This document shows positions 1 to 9,020 of a stretch of 64,000 nucleotides of DNA, one piece after another. The notes under the pieces were generated by a model that did no database searches, was not told where the DNA came from, and saw nothing but the letters and a program-made list of their open reading frames with translations. Source of the DNA: Halorubrum sp. DM2. Its GTDB lineage: Archaea > Halobacteriota > Halobacteria > Halobacteriales > Haloferacaceae. How positions within the stretch are numbered: position 1 is the first letter of the stretch; every line of letters starts with the position of its first letter. The translations under genes and the position numbers were made by a program. The stretch covers positions 2,607,074 through 2,671,073 of the forward strand of contig NZ_LR594487.1 of NCBI RefSeq assembly GCF_901686465.1. The letters are read 5' to 3'.

Positions 1-2
1 CC

Positions 3-1400
3 CACGGGATCCAGCCCGACATGGTCGCCGACATCGCCGAGGAGCGCGGCGCGACCGTCGACGTGCCCGACGACTTCTACGCGCTCGTCGCCGACAGACA
101 CGAGGAGGCCGACGCCGCCGACGCCGCCGACGAGCGGGACGAACGGCTCGCCGACCTCCCCGAGACCGAGAAGCTGTTCTACGACGACCAGGGCCGCACG
201 GAGTTCGAGGCGGTCGTCCTCGACGTGTTAGAGAGCGAGGAGGGATACGACGTCGTGTTGGACCAGACGATGTTCTATCCCGAGGGCGGCGGGCAGCCGG
301 CCGACAGGGGACAGCTCACGGTCGGCGAGACCACCGTCGACGTCACCGACGTACAGGAGACCGACGGGGTCGTCCTCCACCGCACGGACGCCGACCCCGG
401 GAAAGGAGAGTTCGTCCGCGGGCAGGTCGACGGCGGCCGCCGCGACCGCCTCCGCGCGCACCACACCGCGACGCACCTCATCGGTCACGCAGCCCGCGAG
501 GTACTGGGGGGCCACGTCCGGCAGGCCGGTGCCCAGAAGGGGACCGACTCCGCGCGCCTCGACGTGCGCCACTTCGAGCGCATCACCCGCGAGGACGTGA
601 AGGCGATCGAACGCGTCGCCAACGAGCTGGTCCGCGACGACGTGCCCGTCCGGCAGGAGTGGCCCGACCGCAACGAGGCGGAGGCCGAACACGGCTTCGA
701 CCTGTATCAGGGCGGCGTCCCGCCGGGAACGAACGTCCGTCTCATCCACGTCGGCGACGCCGACGTTCAGGCCTGCGCGGGCACCCACGTCGACCGAACC
801 GGCGAGATCGGCGCGGTGAAGGTGCTGAAGACCGAGCCGGTCCAAGACGGCGTCGAGCGCATCGTGTTCGCGGCGGGTGCCGCCGCCGTGGAGGCGACCC
901 AGCGCACCGAGGACGCGCTGTACGACGCGGCCGATATCCTCGACGTCGACCCGCTCGACGTGCCCGACACCGCCGAGCGCTTCTTCGAGGAGTGGAAGGC
1001 GCGGGGGAAAGAGATCGAGTCGCTCAAAGAGGAGCTCGCGGCCGCTCGCGCCTCCGGCGGTGCCGACGCGGAGGAGGTCGATGTCGACGGGGCGACCGCG
1101 GTGATCCAGCGGCTCGACGGCGACGCAGACGAGCTCCGCGCCACCGCGAACGCCCACGTCGACGACGGGAAGGTCGCGGTGATCGGGAGTGGTGCCGGCG
1201 GCTCCGCGAGCTTCGTCGTCGGCGTCCCCGACGGGGTCGACGTGAACGCCGGACAGGTGGTCTCGGAGCTCGCCGGACGGGTCGGCGGCGGCGGCGGCGG
1301 CCCGCCGGACTTCGCGCAGGGCGGCGGCCCGGACGCGGACGCGCTCGACGAAGCGCTCGACGCGGCACCGGACGTCCTTCGCGGCCTTCAGGAGGCCTGA
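3..1400 (+). CDS. alaS: alanyl-tRNA synthetase, C-terminal part (5' end outside window)
   Basis: Charges tRNA-Ala with alanine in the cytoplasm; this is the C-terminal half of the archaeal enzyme. The reading frame is open from base 3 and begins HGIQPDM, the end of the aminoacylation domain. The second-domain segment with [14 protein letters not shown] follows. Next come the editing-domain zinc motifs: HHTATHL at codons for about bp 459-480, and CAGTHV near bp 774-791. The C-terminal region ends in a Gly-rich DHHA1-type segment ([14 protein letters not shown]). The start codon lies upstream of the window, so 1398 nt is only a partial gene. The next gene starts 21 nt after its stop, so co-transcription is possible. 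Confidence 0.96.
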   Translation, partial: HGIQPDMVADIAEERGATVDVPDDFYALVADRHEEADAADAADERDERLADLPETEKLFYDDQGRTEFEAVVLDVLESEEGYDVVLDQTMFYPEGGGQPADRGQLTVGETTVDVTDVQETDGVVLHRTDADPGKGEFVRGQVDGGRRDRLRAHHTATHLIGHAAREVLGGHVRQAGAQKGTDSARLDVRHFERITREDVKAIERVANELVRDDVPVRQEWPDRNEAEAEHGFDLYQGGVPPGTNVRLIHVGDADVQACAGTHVDRTGEIGAVKVLKTEPVQDGVERIVFAAGAAAVEATQRTEDALYDAADILDVDPLDVPDTAERFFEEWKARGKEIESLKEELAAARASGGADAEEVDVDGATAVIQRLDGDADELRATANAHVDDGKVAVIGSGAGGSASFVVGVPDGVDVNAGQVVSELAGRVGGGGGGPPDFAQGGGPDADALDEALDAAPDVLRGLQEA

Positions 1401-1421
1401 GGAGTCCCCCGCGAGTCCACT

Positions 1422-2225
1422 ATGCCACGCGCGAACAACGCCGGCGTGGAGATCCGGTACGAGGTCGATGCCCCCGACGCCGGCGACCCCGACGAGGCGG
1501 TCGTCTTCTGTGGCGACGCGGGACTCGGCGCGTGGCAGTTCGGGTGGCAACACGCCGCCCTCGCGGGACCGCACACGGTGATCACTCCGGAGACCCGCGG
1601 CGTCGGCCGGTCGGACGCGCCCCTCGGACCCTACCGGATCGAGTCGCTCGCGGCCGACGTCGAGGCGGTCTGTGCGGCCGAGGGGATCCGCAACGCCCAC
1701 CTCGTCGGCTACGGGTTCGGCGGCATGGTCGCGCTGACGGCCGCCCTGACCTCCTCGCGCCCGGCGAGCCTCGCGCTCCTCGGGACGCCGCCGGCGGGCG
1801 ACGCGTACAACGCCGACGGCGTCTGGGCCGACCCGGCCGACCCCGCCGCGGTCGACGGCTCGCTGAACGGACTCCTCTCGGTCGACTTCCGCGAGGCGCA
1901 CCCGGACGCGCTCTCGCGGATCGCGGAGTGGCGGCTCGCCGAGGACGCCGACCGCGAGACGTACGAGGCCCATCGCGCCGCGGTCGACGACTTCGACCTG
2001 GCCGACCGGCTGTTCGAGGTCACGACGCCGGCGCTCGTCGTCCACGGGACCGAGGACGCAGCCTGTCCGATCGCGGCCGGCGAGACGCTCGCGGAGGGGC
2101 TTCCCCGCGGCGAGTTCCACCCCGTCGAGGGCGCTCGACACCTCGTCGGCGTCGAGGCGTCGGCCGCGGTCAACGACCTCCTCGTCGGGTGGCTCGCGGA
2201 ACACGCGAGCGCCGCCTTCGAGTAG
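1422..2225 (+). CDS. alpha/beta-fold hydrolase
   Basis: A 267-aa alpha/beta hydrolase; the substrate cannot be deduced. It has the family pattern: an N-terminal beta region with an oxyanion-type segment (VVFCGDAGLGAWQF), an ETRGVGRSD turn typical of the family, and a nucleophile-elbow position reading GYGFGGM. That elbow has Gly where Ser is expected (G-x-S-x-G), so the catalytic serine is apparently missing. A late Asp (VVHGTEDAACP) and the terminal His (GARHLVGVEA) are present. It may be a non-hydrolytic member, or may use another residue. It lies 21 nt after alaS and may be in the same transcript. Confidence 0.8.
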   Translation: MPRANNAGVEIRYEVDAPDAGDPDEAVVFCGDAGLGAWQFGWQHAALAGPHTVITPETRGVGRSDAPLGPYRIESLAADVEAVCAAEGIRNAHLVGYGFGGMVALTAALTSSRPASLALLGTPPAGDAYNADGVWADPADPAAVDGSLNGLLSVDFREAHPDALSRIAEWRLAEDADRETYEAHRAAVDDFDLADRLFEVTTPALVVHGTEDAACPIAAGETLAEGLPRGEFHPVEGARHLVGVEASAAVNDLLVGWLAEHASAAFE

Positions 2226-2341
2226 GACCGACGGACGCCGCGGAGCGACACCCGACTCCCTCCGCACCTCCGCGTCCGCGTCGTCGGCCGGCGCGTCCGA
2301 CGCCGCAACCGTTTTGTCGCTCTCGCCGAACCGTTCAGTCG

Positions 2342-3058
2342 ATGACTCGCCTCCGGTTCGCCCTGTTGAACGCCGCCCACGACGGCGCGAACACGCGTCG
2401 GAACTTCCGCAGAGAGATCGACGCCGACCTCGTCGAGTTCGACGCCACCGCGGGAGACCTCCCCGATCACACCGAGTTCGACGGCGTCGTCGTGACCGGG
2501 TCGCGCTCGTCCGTCTACTGGGACGAGGCGTGGATCCCGCCGCTGGTCGACTACGTCGCCGAGGCCGCCGACGCCGGCTGTCCGGTCCTCGGCGTCTGTT
2601 ACGGCCATCAGGTGCTCGCGGAGGCGCTCGGCGGCCGCGTCGCCGGGATGGACGGGTTCGAGATCGGCTACAACGAGATCCGCCGGACCCGCGATGATCC
2701 GCTGTTCGAGGGGTTCGACGACTCCTTCACCGCCTTCACGACCCACGGCGACGCGGTGGTCGAACTCCCGCCGTCCGCGACGCTTCTGGCCGAGAACGAA
2801 CACGGCGTCCACGCCTTCCGCGACGGCCACTGCTGGGGCGTCCAGTTCCACCCCGAGTACGACGTCGAGACCGCCCGCGAGGTGACCGACGGGAAGCGCG
2901 ATCAGATCGGCGACGCCCGCGTCGACGCGGTCCTCGACTCGATAACGCCCGCGGCGTACGACGCCGCCTGCGAGGCGAAGGCGCTGTTCGAGAACTTCAC
3001 CGCCTACGCCGAGCGACTCGCGAGCGACGAGACCGAGCCGGCCGCCGCGGACGACTGA
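2342..3058 (+). CDS. class I glutamine amidotransferase (GMP synthase GATase-like)
   Basis: A 238-aa class I glutamine amidotransferase-like protein. The nucleophile elbow GVCYGHQ carries the catalytic Cys, and the catalytic His/Glu pair is in VQFHPEYD, so the triad is intact. No synthetase domain is attached. Such stand-alone proteins are related to the GuaA GATase and to gamma-glutamyl-peptide hydrolases, and here the substrate is unknown. I chose the ATG at 2342 because family-like sequence (MTRLRFALLNAAHDG) starts there, with a TATA-like CGTTTTGT about 30 nt upstream. The frame upstream is open but only as a shadow of other genes. Confidence 0.85.
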   Translation: MTRLRFALLNAAHDGANTRRNFRREIDADLVEFDATAGDLPDHTEFDGVVVTGSRSSVYWDEAWIPPLVDYVAEAADAGCPVLGVCYGHQVLAEALGGRVAGMDGFEIGYNEIRRTRDDPLFEGFDDSFTAFTTHGDAVVELPPSATLLAENEHGVHAFRDGHCWGVQFHPEYDVETAREVTDGKRDQIGDARVDAVLDSITPAAYDAACEAKALFENFTAYAERLASDETEPAAADD

Positions 3059-3124
3059 ACGCCCCGCTCTCGTCGACGCGGTCCCGTCCGCCGACGCGGA
3101 CGCGACGCGGCCCCCGGTCGAACA

Positions 3125-3134
3125 CCCTTATACG
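3125..3134 (+). promoter_or_regulatory. TATA box of the PIN-ATPase-KH gene
   Basis: CCCTTATACG lies about 22-31 nt before the ATG at 3156. This is the usual spacing for leaderless or near-leaderless haloarchaeal transcripts. Confidence 0.5.
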
Positions 3135-3155
3135 CCTCCCGGACCGATCCTCGGT

Positions 3156-5045
3156 ATGAACGTAGTACCGGACACGAGCGCGGTCGTCGACGGCCGCGTG
3201 TCCGAACGCGTCGCGGACGGGACCTACGAGTCGGTCACCGTGTTCGTCCCGGAGGCGGTCGTCGGCGAACTGGAGTCGCAGGCGAACGACGGCCTCGAAT
3301 CCGGCTGGGACGGGCTGAGCGAGCTCAAGCGGCTCGCCGACTACGCCGACGACGGGACCATCGAACTGCGGTACGTCGGCGAGCGCGCGAGCGGCGACGC
3401 CCGGTCGAACGCCCACGAGGGCGACGTGGACGCGCTGATTCGCGACCTCGCCGCCGACCACGACGCGACGCTTCTGTCCAGCGACGTGGTCCAGGCCGAG
3501 GTCGCCCGCGCGAAGGGACTCGACGTCGAGTACGTCGAGCCGGTCGCCCGCGGCGTCGTCGACGACCTCCCGATCCAGGAGTTCTTCACCGACGAGACGA
3601 TGTCCGTCCACCTCAAGACGGGCACCGTTCCGAAGGCGAAACGCGGGAGCCTCGGCGAGATGCGCTACGTCGAGATCGACGACGAACCGAGCAGCGAGGA
3701 GCAGATGCGCGAGTGGGCCAACTCGATCGTCGACCTCGCCCGGCAGTCGAACGAGGGGTTCATCGAGCTGTCCGACGACGGGATGGACATCGTCCAGTTC
3801 CGCAACTACCGGATCGCGGTCGCGCGACCGCCGTTCGCGGACGGGATCGAGATTACGGCCGTCAGACCGATCGCGAAGACCACCCTCGACGACTACGAGT
3901 TCGCCGACGAGCTGCGCGAGCGGTTCACGGAGCGTAAACGCGGCGTGCTCATCTCGGGGTCGCCCGGTGCCGGGAAGTCGACGTTCGCGCAGGCGGTCGC
4001 GGAGTTCTTGAACGACAGCGACTACGCGGTGAAGACGATGGAGAAGCCGCGAGATCTTCAGGTCGGCCCGGAGATCACCCAGTACGGCGCGCTCGGCGGC
4101 GAGATGGAGAACACCGCCGACTCCCTGCTCTTAGTCCGCCCCGACTACACCATCTACGACGAGGTGCGGAAGACGAACGACTTCGAGGTGTTCTCGGACA
4201 TGCGGATGGCCGGCGTCGGGATGGTCGGCGTCGTCCACGCCTCCCGCGCCATCGACGCGCTCCAGCGGCTCGTCGGGCGCGTCGAGCTCGGAATGATCCC
4301 CCAGATCGTCGACACCGTCGTCTACATCGAGGCCGGCGAGGTCCACACGGTCTACGACGTGACCACGGAGGTGAAGGTGCCCGCCGGGCTGACGGCCGAG
4401 GACCTCGCGCGCCCGGTCATTCAGGTGACCAACTTCGAGACGGGTCGGCCGGAGTACGAGATATACACGTTCAACCGGCAGGTCGTCACCGTCCCGCTCG
4501 ACGACGAGGGGAGCGAGGCCGAAAGCGAGACCGGCGTCGGCCGCATCGCCAAAAAGGAGATCGAACGCGAGATCCGCTCGGTCGCGCACGGCCACGTCGA
4601 CGTGGAGCTGAACGGCGACGACGAGGCGGTCGTCTACGTCACCGAGGGCGACATCGGCACGGTGATCGGGAAGGGCGGCGGCCGAATCGCCGACATCGAG
4701 AACCGCCTCGGGATCGACATCGACGTCCGCACGCACGACGAGAAGCCGGGCGGGTCGGGACCGAGCCCGACGGGCGGTGCCGCCGAGAACGGCAGTGGCG
4801 AGGGGCAGGTCGGCACCGAGCGCGGGACGGTGGTCGCCCCGGAGATCACCTCGCGGCACGTCGTCATCGACGTCGACGACGGCGTGGGCGAGACGGTCGA
4901 GGTGCGCGCCGACGGCGAGTACCTCTTCACCGCCACCGTCGGCCGCGGCGGCGAGGTCCAGGTCTCCCGCGGCTCAGCCATCGCCGAGGAGCTGGAGGAC
5001 GCGATCGACCGGAACCGGACCGTGACGGTTGTTCCGGCTCGCTGA
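3156..5045 (+). CDS. PIN domain / PilT-like ATPase / KH domain protein
   Basis: A 629-aa protein of the archaeal PINc-ATPase-KH family, conserved but with poorly known function, probably RNA-related. Domains in order: an N-terminal PIN nuclease fold (residues about 1-140, opening VVPDTSAVVDG with an early acidic residue), then a PilT/VirB11-type secretion-like ATPase domain with Walker A GSPGAGKST near residue 266 and a Walker B-like stretch (IYDEVRK) near 330. A KH domain follows with the GxxG loop IGKGGGRI near residue 504, and then a C-terminal beta-rich TRAM-like tail. Length fits the family. It is preceded by a clear TATA box and followed by citrate synthase on the same strand, 146 nt away. 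Confidence 0.9.
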   Translation: MNVVPDTSAVVDGRVSERVADGTYESVTVFVPEAVVGELESQANDGLESGWDGLSELKRLADYADDGTIELRYVGERASGDARSNAHEGDVDALIRDLAADHDATLLSSDVVQAEVARAKGLDVEYVEPVARGVVDDLPIQEFFTDETMSVHLKTGTVPKAKRGSLGEMRYVEIDDEPSSEEQMREWANSIVDLARQSNEGFIELSDDGMDIVQFRNYRIAVARPPFADGIEITAVRPIAKTTLDDYEFADELRERFTERKRGVLISGSPGAGKSTFAQAVAEFLNDSDYAVKTMEKPRDLQVGPEITQYGALGGEMENTADSLLLVRPDYTIYDEVRKTNDFEVFSDMRMAGVGMVGVVHASRAIDALQRLVGRVELGMIPQIVDTVVYIEAGEVHTVYDVTTEVKVPAGLTAEDLARPVIQVTNFETGRPEYEIYTFNRQVVTVPLDDEGSEAESETGVGRIAKKEIEREIRSVAHGHVDVELNGDDEAVVYVTEGDIGTVIGKGGGRIADIENRLGIDIDVRTHDEKPGGSGPSPTGGAAENGSGEGQVGTERGTVVAPEITSRHVVIDVDDGVGETVEVRADGEYLFTATVGRGGEVQVSRGSAIAEELEDAIDRNRTVTVVPAR

Positions 5046-5152
5046 GACTGCGAGACCAGAGAACGGCCGCCCGCCGCGGACGTTTCCGAAGCCTGTCACG
5101 TCGTCGTTCGACGCTGCGGCACACCACGATCGACGAAACGTATCCCTCCTGA

Positions 5153-5168
5153 AAGATAACGCTTTTTT
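5153..5168 (+). promoter_or_regulatory. probable TATA region of citrate synthase
   Basis: An A/T-rich stretch (AAGATAACGCTTTTTT) ends 23 nt before the ATG at 5192, inside an otherwise G+C-rich 146-nt intergenic gap. Confidence 0.45.
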
Positions 5169-5191
5169 GCCGTTGGTCGGAACGACGTGGT

Positions 5192-6340
5192 ATGGCCGAT
5201 GAGTTAAAACGCGGGCTCGAGGGCGTCCTCGTCGCGGAGTCGGATCTGAGCTACGTCGACGGCGAGGTCGGGAAGCTCGTGTATCGCGGGTACGACATCG
5301 AGGACCTCGCTCGCGGCGCAAGCTACGAGGAGGTGCTGTATCTGCTGTGGCACGGTTCTCTCCCTACCGCCGCGGAACTCGACGCGTTCGCCGCCGACCT
5401 CGCGGCGGAGCGCGAGGTGGACGACGACGTCATCGAGACGGTCCGCGCCCTCGCCGACGCCGGGGAGCGTCCGATGGCGGCGCTCCGAACCGCGGCGTCG
5501 ATGCTGTCCGCCTACGACCCGGACGACGACGAGAGCGGCGACGACGGCGAATCCACCCTCCGTCAGGGCCGCCGGATCACGGCGAAGATCCCGACGATCC
5601 TCGCCGCGTTCGAGCGCGTCCGGCAGGGAGAGGAGCCGATCGCGCCCGACCCGGACCTCTCGCACGCCGGGAACTTCCTCTACATGCTTACCGGGGCCGA
5701 GCCGGACGCCGTGAGCGAGGAGACGTTCGACATGGCGCTCACGCTCCACGCCGACCACGGGCTCAATGCCTCCACGTTCACCGCGATGGTGATCGGCTCG
5801 ACGATGGCGGACGTCTACTCCGGCGTCACCGGCGGTATCGGCGCGCTCTCCGGTCCCCTCCACGGCGGTGCCAACCAGGATGTGATGGAGGTGCTCCACG
5901 AGATCGACGCCTCCTCGAAAGACCCCGTCCAGTGGGTGAAAGACACCCGCGACGCCGGCGGACGCATCCCCGGGTTCGGCCACCGCGTCTACAAGGTGAA
6001 AGACCCCCGCGCGGTGATCCTCGAAGAGAAGCTCCGAGACCTCGCCGAGTCGTCGGGCGACACGAAGTGGCTCGATTACACCACCGCGATCGAGGAGTAC
6101 CTTACTGATCAGGGATTGCTCGACAAGGGGATCGCCCCGAACGTCGACTTCTACTCCGGCTCCGTCTACGACTCGCTCGGGATCCCTGTCGACATGTACA
6201 CGCCCATCTTCGCGATGAGTCGCGTCGGCGGGTGGATCGCCCACGTCGCCGAGTACCAGGAGGACAACCGCCTCATCCGCCCGCGCGCCCGGTACACCGG
6301 CCCTGAGGACGCCGAGTTCGTCCCGATCGACGAGCGGTAG
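5192..6340 (+). CDS. gltA: citrate synthase
   Basis: Condenses acetyl-CoA and oxaloacetate to citrate, the TCA-cycle entry step. The 382-aa length matches the short archaeal and Gram-positive type II-like enzymes. The catalytic His, His and Asp are recognisable in LHADHGLNAST (about residue 190), GFGHRVYK (about 262) and PNVDFYSG (about 315). The N terminus, LKRGLEGVLVAESDLSYVDG, matches archaeal citrate synthases, which supports this start. A 2-methylcitrate synthase activity cannot be excluded from sequence alone. The 2-oxoglutarate:ferredoxin oxidoreductase genes lie nearby on the other strand. Confidence 0.95.
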   Translation: MADELKRGLEGVLVAESDLSYVDGEVGKLVYRGYDIEDLARGASYEEVLYLLWHGSLPTAAELDAFAADLAAEREVDDDVIETVRALADAGERPMAALRTAASMLSAYDPDDDESGDDGESTLRQGRRITAKIPTILAAFERVRQGEEPIAPDPDLSHAGNFLYMLTGAEPDAVSEETFDMALTLHADHGLNASTFTAMVIGSTMADVYSGVTGGIGALSGPLHGGANQDVMEVLHEIDASSKDPVQWVKDTRDAGGRIPGFGHRVYKVKDPRAVILEEKLRDLAESSGDTKWLDYTTAIEEYLTDQGLLDKGIAPNVDFYSGSVYDSLGIPVDMYTPIFAMSRVGGWIAHVAEYQEDNRLIRPRARYTGPEDAEFVPIDER

Positions 6341-6387
6341 GCGTCGCGTTCGCCCCCGACTCCGGTTCCGCCCCGGTCCCGTTCTTC

Positions 6388-7596
6388 TCACTCGAACGCG
6401 GCGATCCCCGTCAGGTCCTCGCCCAGTACCAGCGTGTGGATGTCGTGGGTCCCCTCGTAGGTGTAGACGGTCTCGAAGTTCGCCATGTGTCGCATCGGCG
6501 AGTAGTCCGTCGTGATCCCGTTGCCGCCGAGCATCTCGCGGGCGATCCGCGACTGGTCGCGGGCCATACGGACGTTGTTGCGCTTCGCCATCGAGACGTG
6601 TTGGGGCGTGAGATCGCCGCGCTCTTTCAGCTCCGCGAGCCGGTGGGCGAGCAGCTGGCTCGTCGTGATCTGCGTCGCCATCTCCGCGAGCTTCTCCTGT
6701 TGGAGCTGGAACCGAGCGATCGGCCCGCCGAACTGGTCGCGGTCGAGCGCGTACTCGCGGGCCTGTTCGAAGCAGTCGCGGGCCGCGCCGACCGCGCCCC
6801 ACGCGATCCCGTATCGGGCCTGCGTGAGACACGACAGCGGCCCCTTCATGCCGCTCACGCCCGGAAGCACGTTCTCCTCGGGAACGTAGACGTTCTGGAG
6901 GCCGATCTCACCGGTGATCGACGCGCGCAGCGAGAGCTTGTCGTCGATCTCGTTCGTCGTGACGCCGTCGCGGTCGGTCTCGACGAGGAACCCGCGAACG
7001 GGGCTCCCCTCGGCGGAGGTCTCCCGCGCCCAGACGACCGCCACGTCCGCGATGGGGGCGTTCGTGATCCACGTCTTCGAGCCGTTGAGGACGTAGCCGT
7101 CGCCGTCGCGCTCCGCGGCGGTACCGCTCCGATCCGAGCCGCTCCGCGGCTCGCGCTCCGCCCGCGTCTCCATCGCCGAGGGGTCCGAGCCGTGGTCCGG
7201 CTCCGTCAGCCCGAAACAGCCCACCGCCTCCCCGGTCCCGAGGTCGGGGAGCCAGCGCTCCTTCTGTTCGTCGCTGCCGTACGCGTGGATGGGGTACATC
7301 ACGAGCGCCCCTTGGACGCTAGCCATCGACCGAAGCCCGGAGTCGCACGCCTCCAGCTCCTGCATCAGCAGGCCGTAGGCGGTCTCGGAGACGTTCGGTA
7401 GCCCGTAGCCGTCGAGGTTCGAGCCGTAGAAGCCGAGCTCGCCCATCTCCGGTATCAGCTCCGTCGGGAACGTCCCCGCCTGAAAGTGGTCGCCGATCTC
7501 CGGGCGGACCTGTTCGTCGACGAACCGACGGGCGGTGTCCCGGATCAGCCGCGCCTCCTCGTCGAGGTCCGCCTCTAATCCGACGTAATCGAGCAT
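6388..7596 (-). CDS. acyl-CoA dehydrogenase, glutaryl-CoA dehydrogenase-like
   Basis: An FAD-dependent acyl-CoA dehydrogenase of about 402 aa. The N-terminal helical domain begins LDYVGLEADLDEEARLIRD. The FAD/substrate segment GCFGLTEPDHGSDPSAM and the Trp-Ile-Thr motif KTWITNAPIADV follow. The C-terminal motif YEGTHDIHTLVLGEDLTG is the glutaryl-CoA dehydrogenase signature, in which the Glu of YEGT is the catalytic base. I therefore favour a glutaryl-CoA-type or short-chain dehydrogenase in cytoplasmic acyl-CoA degradation. The ATG at 7596 is preferred over an in-frame start 27 nt upstream because family homology starts at MLDYVG. Between residues about 150 and 165 there is an extra Arg/Ser-rich insertion (RAEREPRSGSDRSG). 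Confidence 0.88.
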   Translation of the reverse strand: MLDYVGLEADLDEEARLIRDTARRFVDEQVRPEIGDHFQAGTFPTELIPEMGELGFYGSNLDGYGLPNVSETAYGLLMQELEACDSGLRSMASVQGALVMYPIHAYGSDEQKERWLPDLGTGEAVGCFGLTEPDHGSDPSAMETRAEREPRSGSDRSGTAAERDGDGYVLNGSKTWITNAPIADVAVVWARETSAEGSPVRGFLVETDRDGVTTNEIDDKLSLRASITGEIGLQNVYVPEENVLPGVSGMKGPLSCLTQARYGIAWGAVGAARDCFEQAREYALDRDQFGGPIARFQLQQEKLAEMATQITTSQLLAHRLAELKERGDLTPQHVSMAKRNNVRMARDQSRIAREMLGGNGITTDYSPMRHMANFETVYTYEGTHDIHTLVLGEDLTGIAAFE

Positions 7597-7658
7597 GATC
7601 GTTCCTGCGCGTCGAATCGGCAAAAGCGGTTCGCCCCGAGTCGTCGTCCCTTCTCGTT

Positions 7659-8894
7659 TCAGACGTCGAGCCGCTCCCGTGCGAACTTCGTCAACAGCGG
7701 GAGATCGGAGAGGTGGAGCAGCTCCGCCATCGCCGCCTTATCGCCCTGATTCGCCTTTTCGAGCGTGTTCTCGTCCGTCCGACGGAGGTCGCGCATGAAC
7801 CGGTCGTACCGCTCGTTGGGCGCGAGATACAGCAGTCGCGTGAGCATCAGCCGCGCCTTCATCCGCGGGGCCACGTCGCGGTGCCAGAGCCGCTCGTAGA
7901 CCGCGAGGCTCTCGGCGTCGAGGCGGCGCTCCGAGTCGGTGAGACACCGGTCGACGGTGGCCGCCGCGGCCCGGGCCGACTTCATCCCCGTGTGGATCCC
8001 CTCGCCCCACAGCGGGTCGATGGAGGGGACCGTGTCGCCGATAGCGAGAAAGTGGTCCGTGTGCATCCCATCGGGCATCTGGATGTGTGCGGAGCCGCGG
8101 TGGACCGTCTCGTCGATCTGCTCGGCGTCGGCGAAGCGGGGGTCGCGGCTCACCCAGTCGTCGAGGTAGCCGTCGACGGTCTTGCCCGCCTCGGCGAACT
8201 CGCGGTGGCGGTCGTTCTGGATGTAACAGATGCCGACCTTCGCGGTGTCCTCGCCGGTGGCGAAGATCCACGAGTAGCCGCCCGGCGCGATGTCGTGGTC
8301 CAGCCGGAGCATCATCGCGCGCCGGAGGTCGGCGTACTCCGGGTGGTTCATCTCGACGTTCTCCATCTCGTACTCGATCCCGATCGCCTGGTTCTCGCGT
8401 TCGAGGTCGACGACGTCGAGCGCGCTCGCCAGCGGGGCGGCAGGACCGGTGGCGTCGATCACGACCTCCGCGTACAGCTCCTCGTCGCCGTTGTATCGGA
8501 CGCCCTCGATGACGCCGTCGTCGTCGAGGATCGGGCGCGAGACGCGGGCGTCGAAGCGGTACTCCGCCCCGTTGTCGCGGCCGTCGGCGACGAGGAAGCG
8601 CTTGAACTCCGCGAACTCCAGTACCGCCCCCGGCTGGTAGCTCTCGTAGTACTCGTTGGGCGACTCCAACACGACGTCGTCGGTGTACGACATCACGACA
8701 TCGTCCGGGATCCCGAACGAGGACATCATCGACGGGAACGTGCCGGCGGTCGACTTGTTGCTCTGTCGCGGGAACTCGTCTTCCGACTCCGTCTCTAAGA
8801 CGACGACGTCGTAGCCGCGCGTCGCCAGGTCGCGGGCGCACTGCGCGCCCGCCGGACCCGCGCCGGCGATCGCGACGTCGTAGCGGTCAACCAT
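7659..8894 (-). CDS. geranylgeranyl reductase family FAD-dependent oxidoreductase
   Basis: A 411-aa flavoprotein of the geranylgeranyl/digeranylgeranylglycerophospholipid reductase family, which saturates isoprenoid chains such as those of archaeal membrane lipids. It starts with a Rossmann FAD site (VAIAGAGPAGAQCARDLATRGYD) and carries the family's second FAD motif around GDTVPSIDPLWGEGIHTGMKSA. The chosen ATG at 8894 puts the FAD motif 5 residues from the N terminus, and an upstream in-frame start at 8915 would only add a non-conserved stub. Its exact substrate (lipid, menaquinone side chain or other) is not determinable. It lies 62 nt upstream of the acyl-CoA dehydrogenase start on the same strand and may share its transcript. 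Confidence 0.85.
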   Translation of the reverse strand: MVDRYDVAIAGAGPAGAQCARDLATRGYDVVVLETESEDEFPRQSNKSTAGTFPSMMSSFGIPDDVVMSYTDDVVLESPNEYYESYQPGAVLEFAEFKRFLVADGRDNGAEYRFDARVSRPILDDDGVIEGVRYNGDEELYAEVVIDATGPAAPLASALDVVDLERENQAIGIEYEMENVEMNHPEYADLRRAMMLRLDHDIAPGGYSWIFATGEDTAKVGICYIQNDRHREFAEAGKTVDGYLDDWVSRDPRFADAEQIDETVHRGSAHIQMPDGMHTDHFLAIGDTVPSIDPLWGEGIHTGMKSARAAAATVDRCLTDSERRLDAESLAVYERLWHRDVAPRMKARLMLTRLLYLAPNERYDRFMRDLRRTDENTLEKANQGDKAAMAELLHLSDLPLLTKFARERLDV

Positions 8895-9020
8895 ACACGA
8901 ACGATACGGACCCACCTAATTAGGCTTGCTGAAACCCGGCGAAAAATCCGTGCGGACACCGCCGTTCGGCCGGTTTTGGCCGTCACGAGAGGACGGAATC
9001 GGCCGCCGCCGAGCGACCGT

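Noticed and set aside
228..2267. Long minus-strand open frame of about 679 codons opposite alaS and the hydrolase
   Set aside because: It is a shadow of G+C-rich codons on the other strand. Its composition is Arg/Val-rich, unlike acidic haloarchaeal proteins, and the plus strand holds recognisable alaS.
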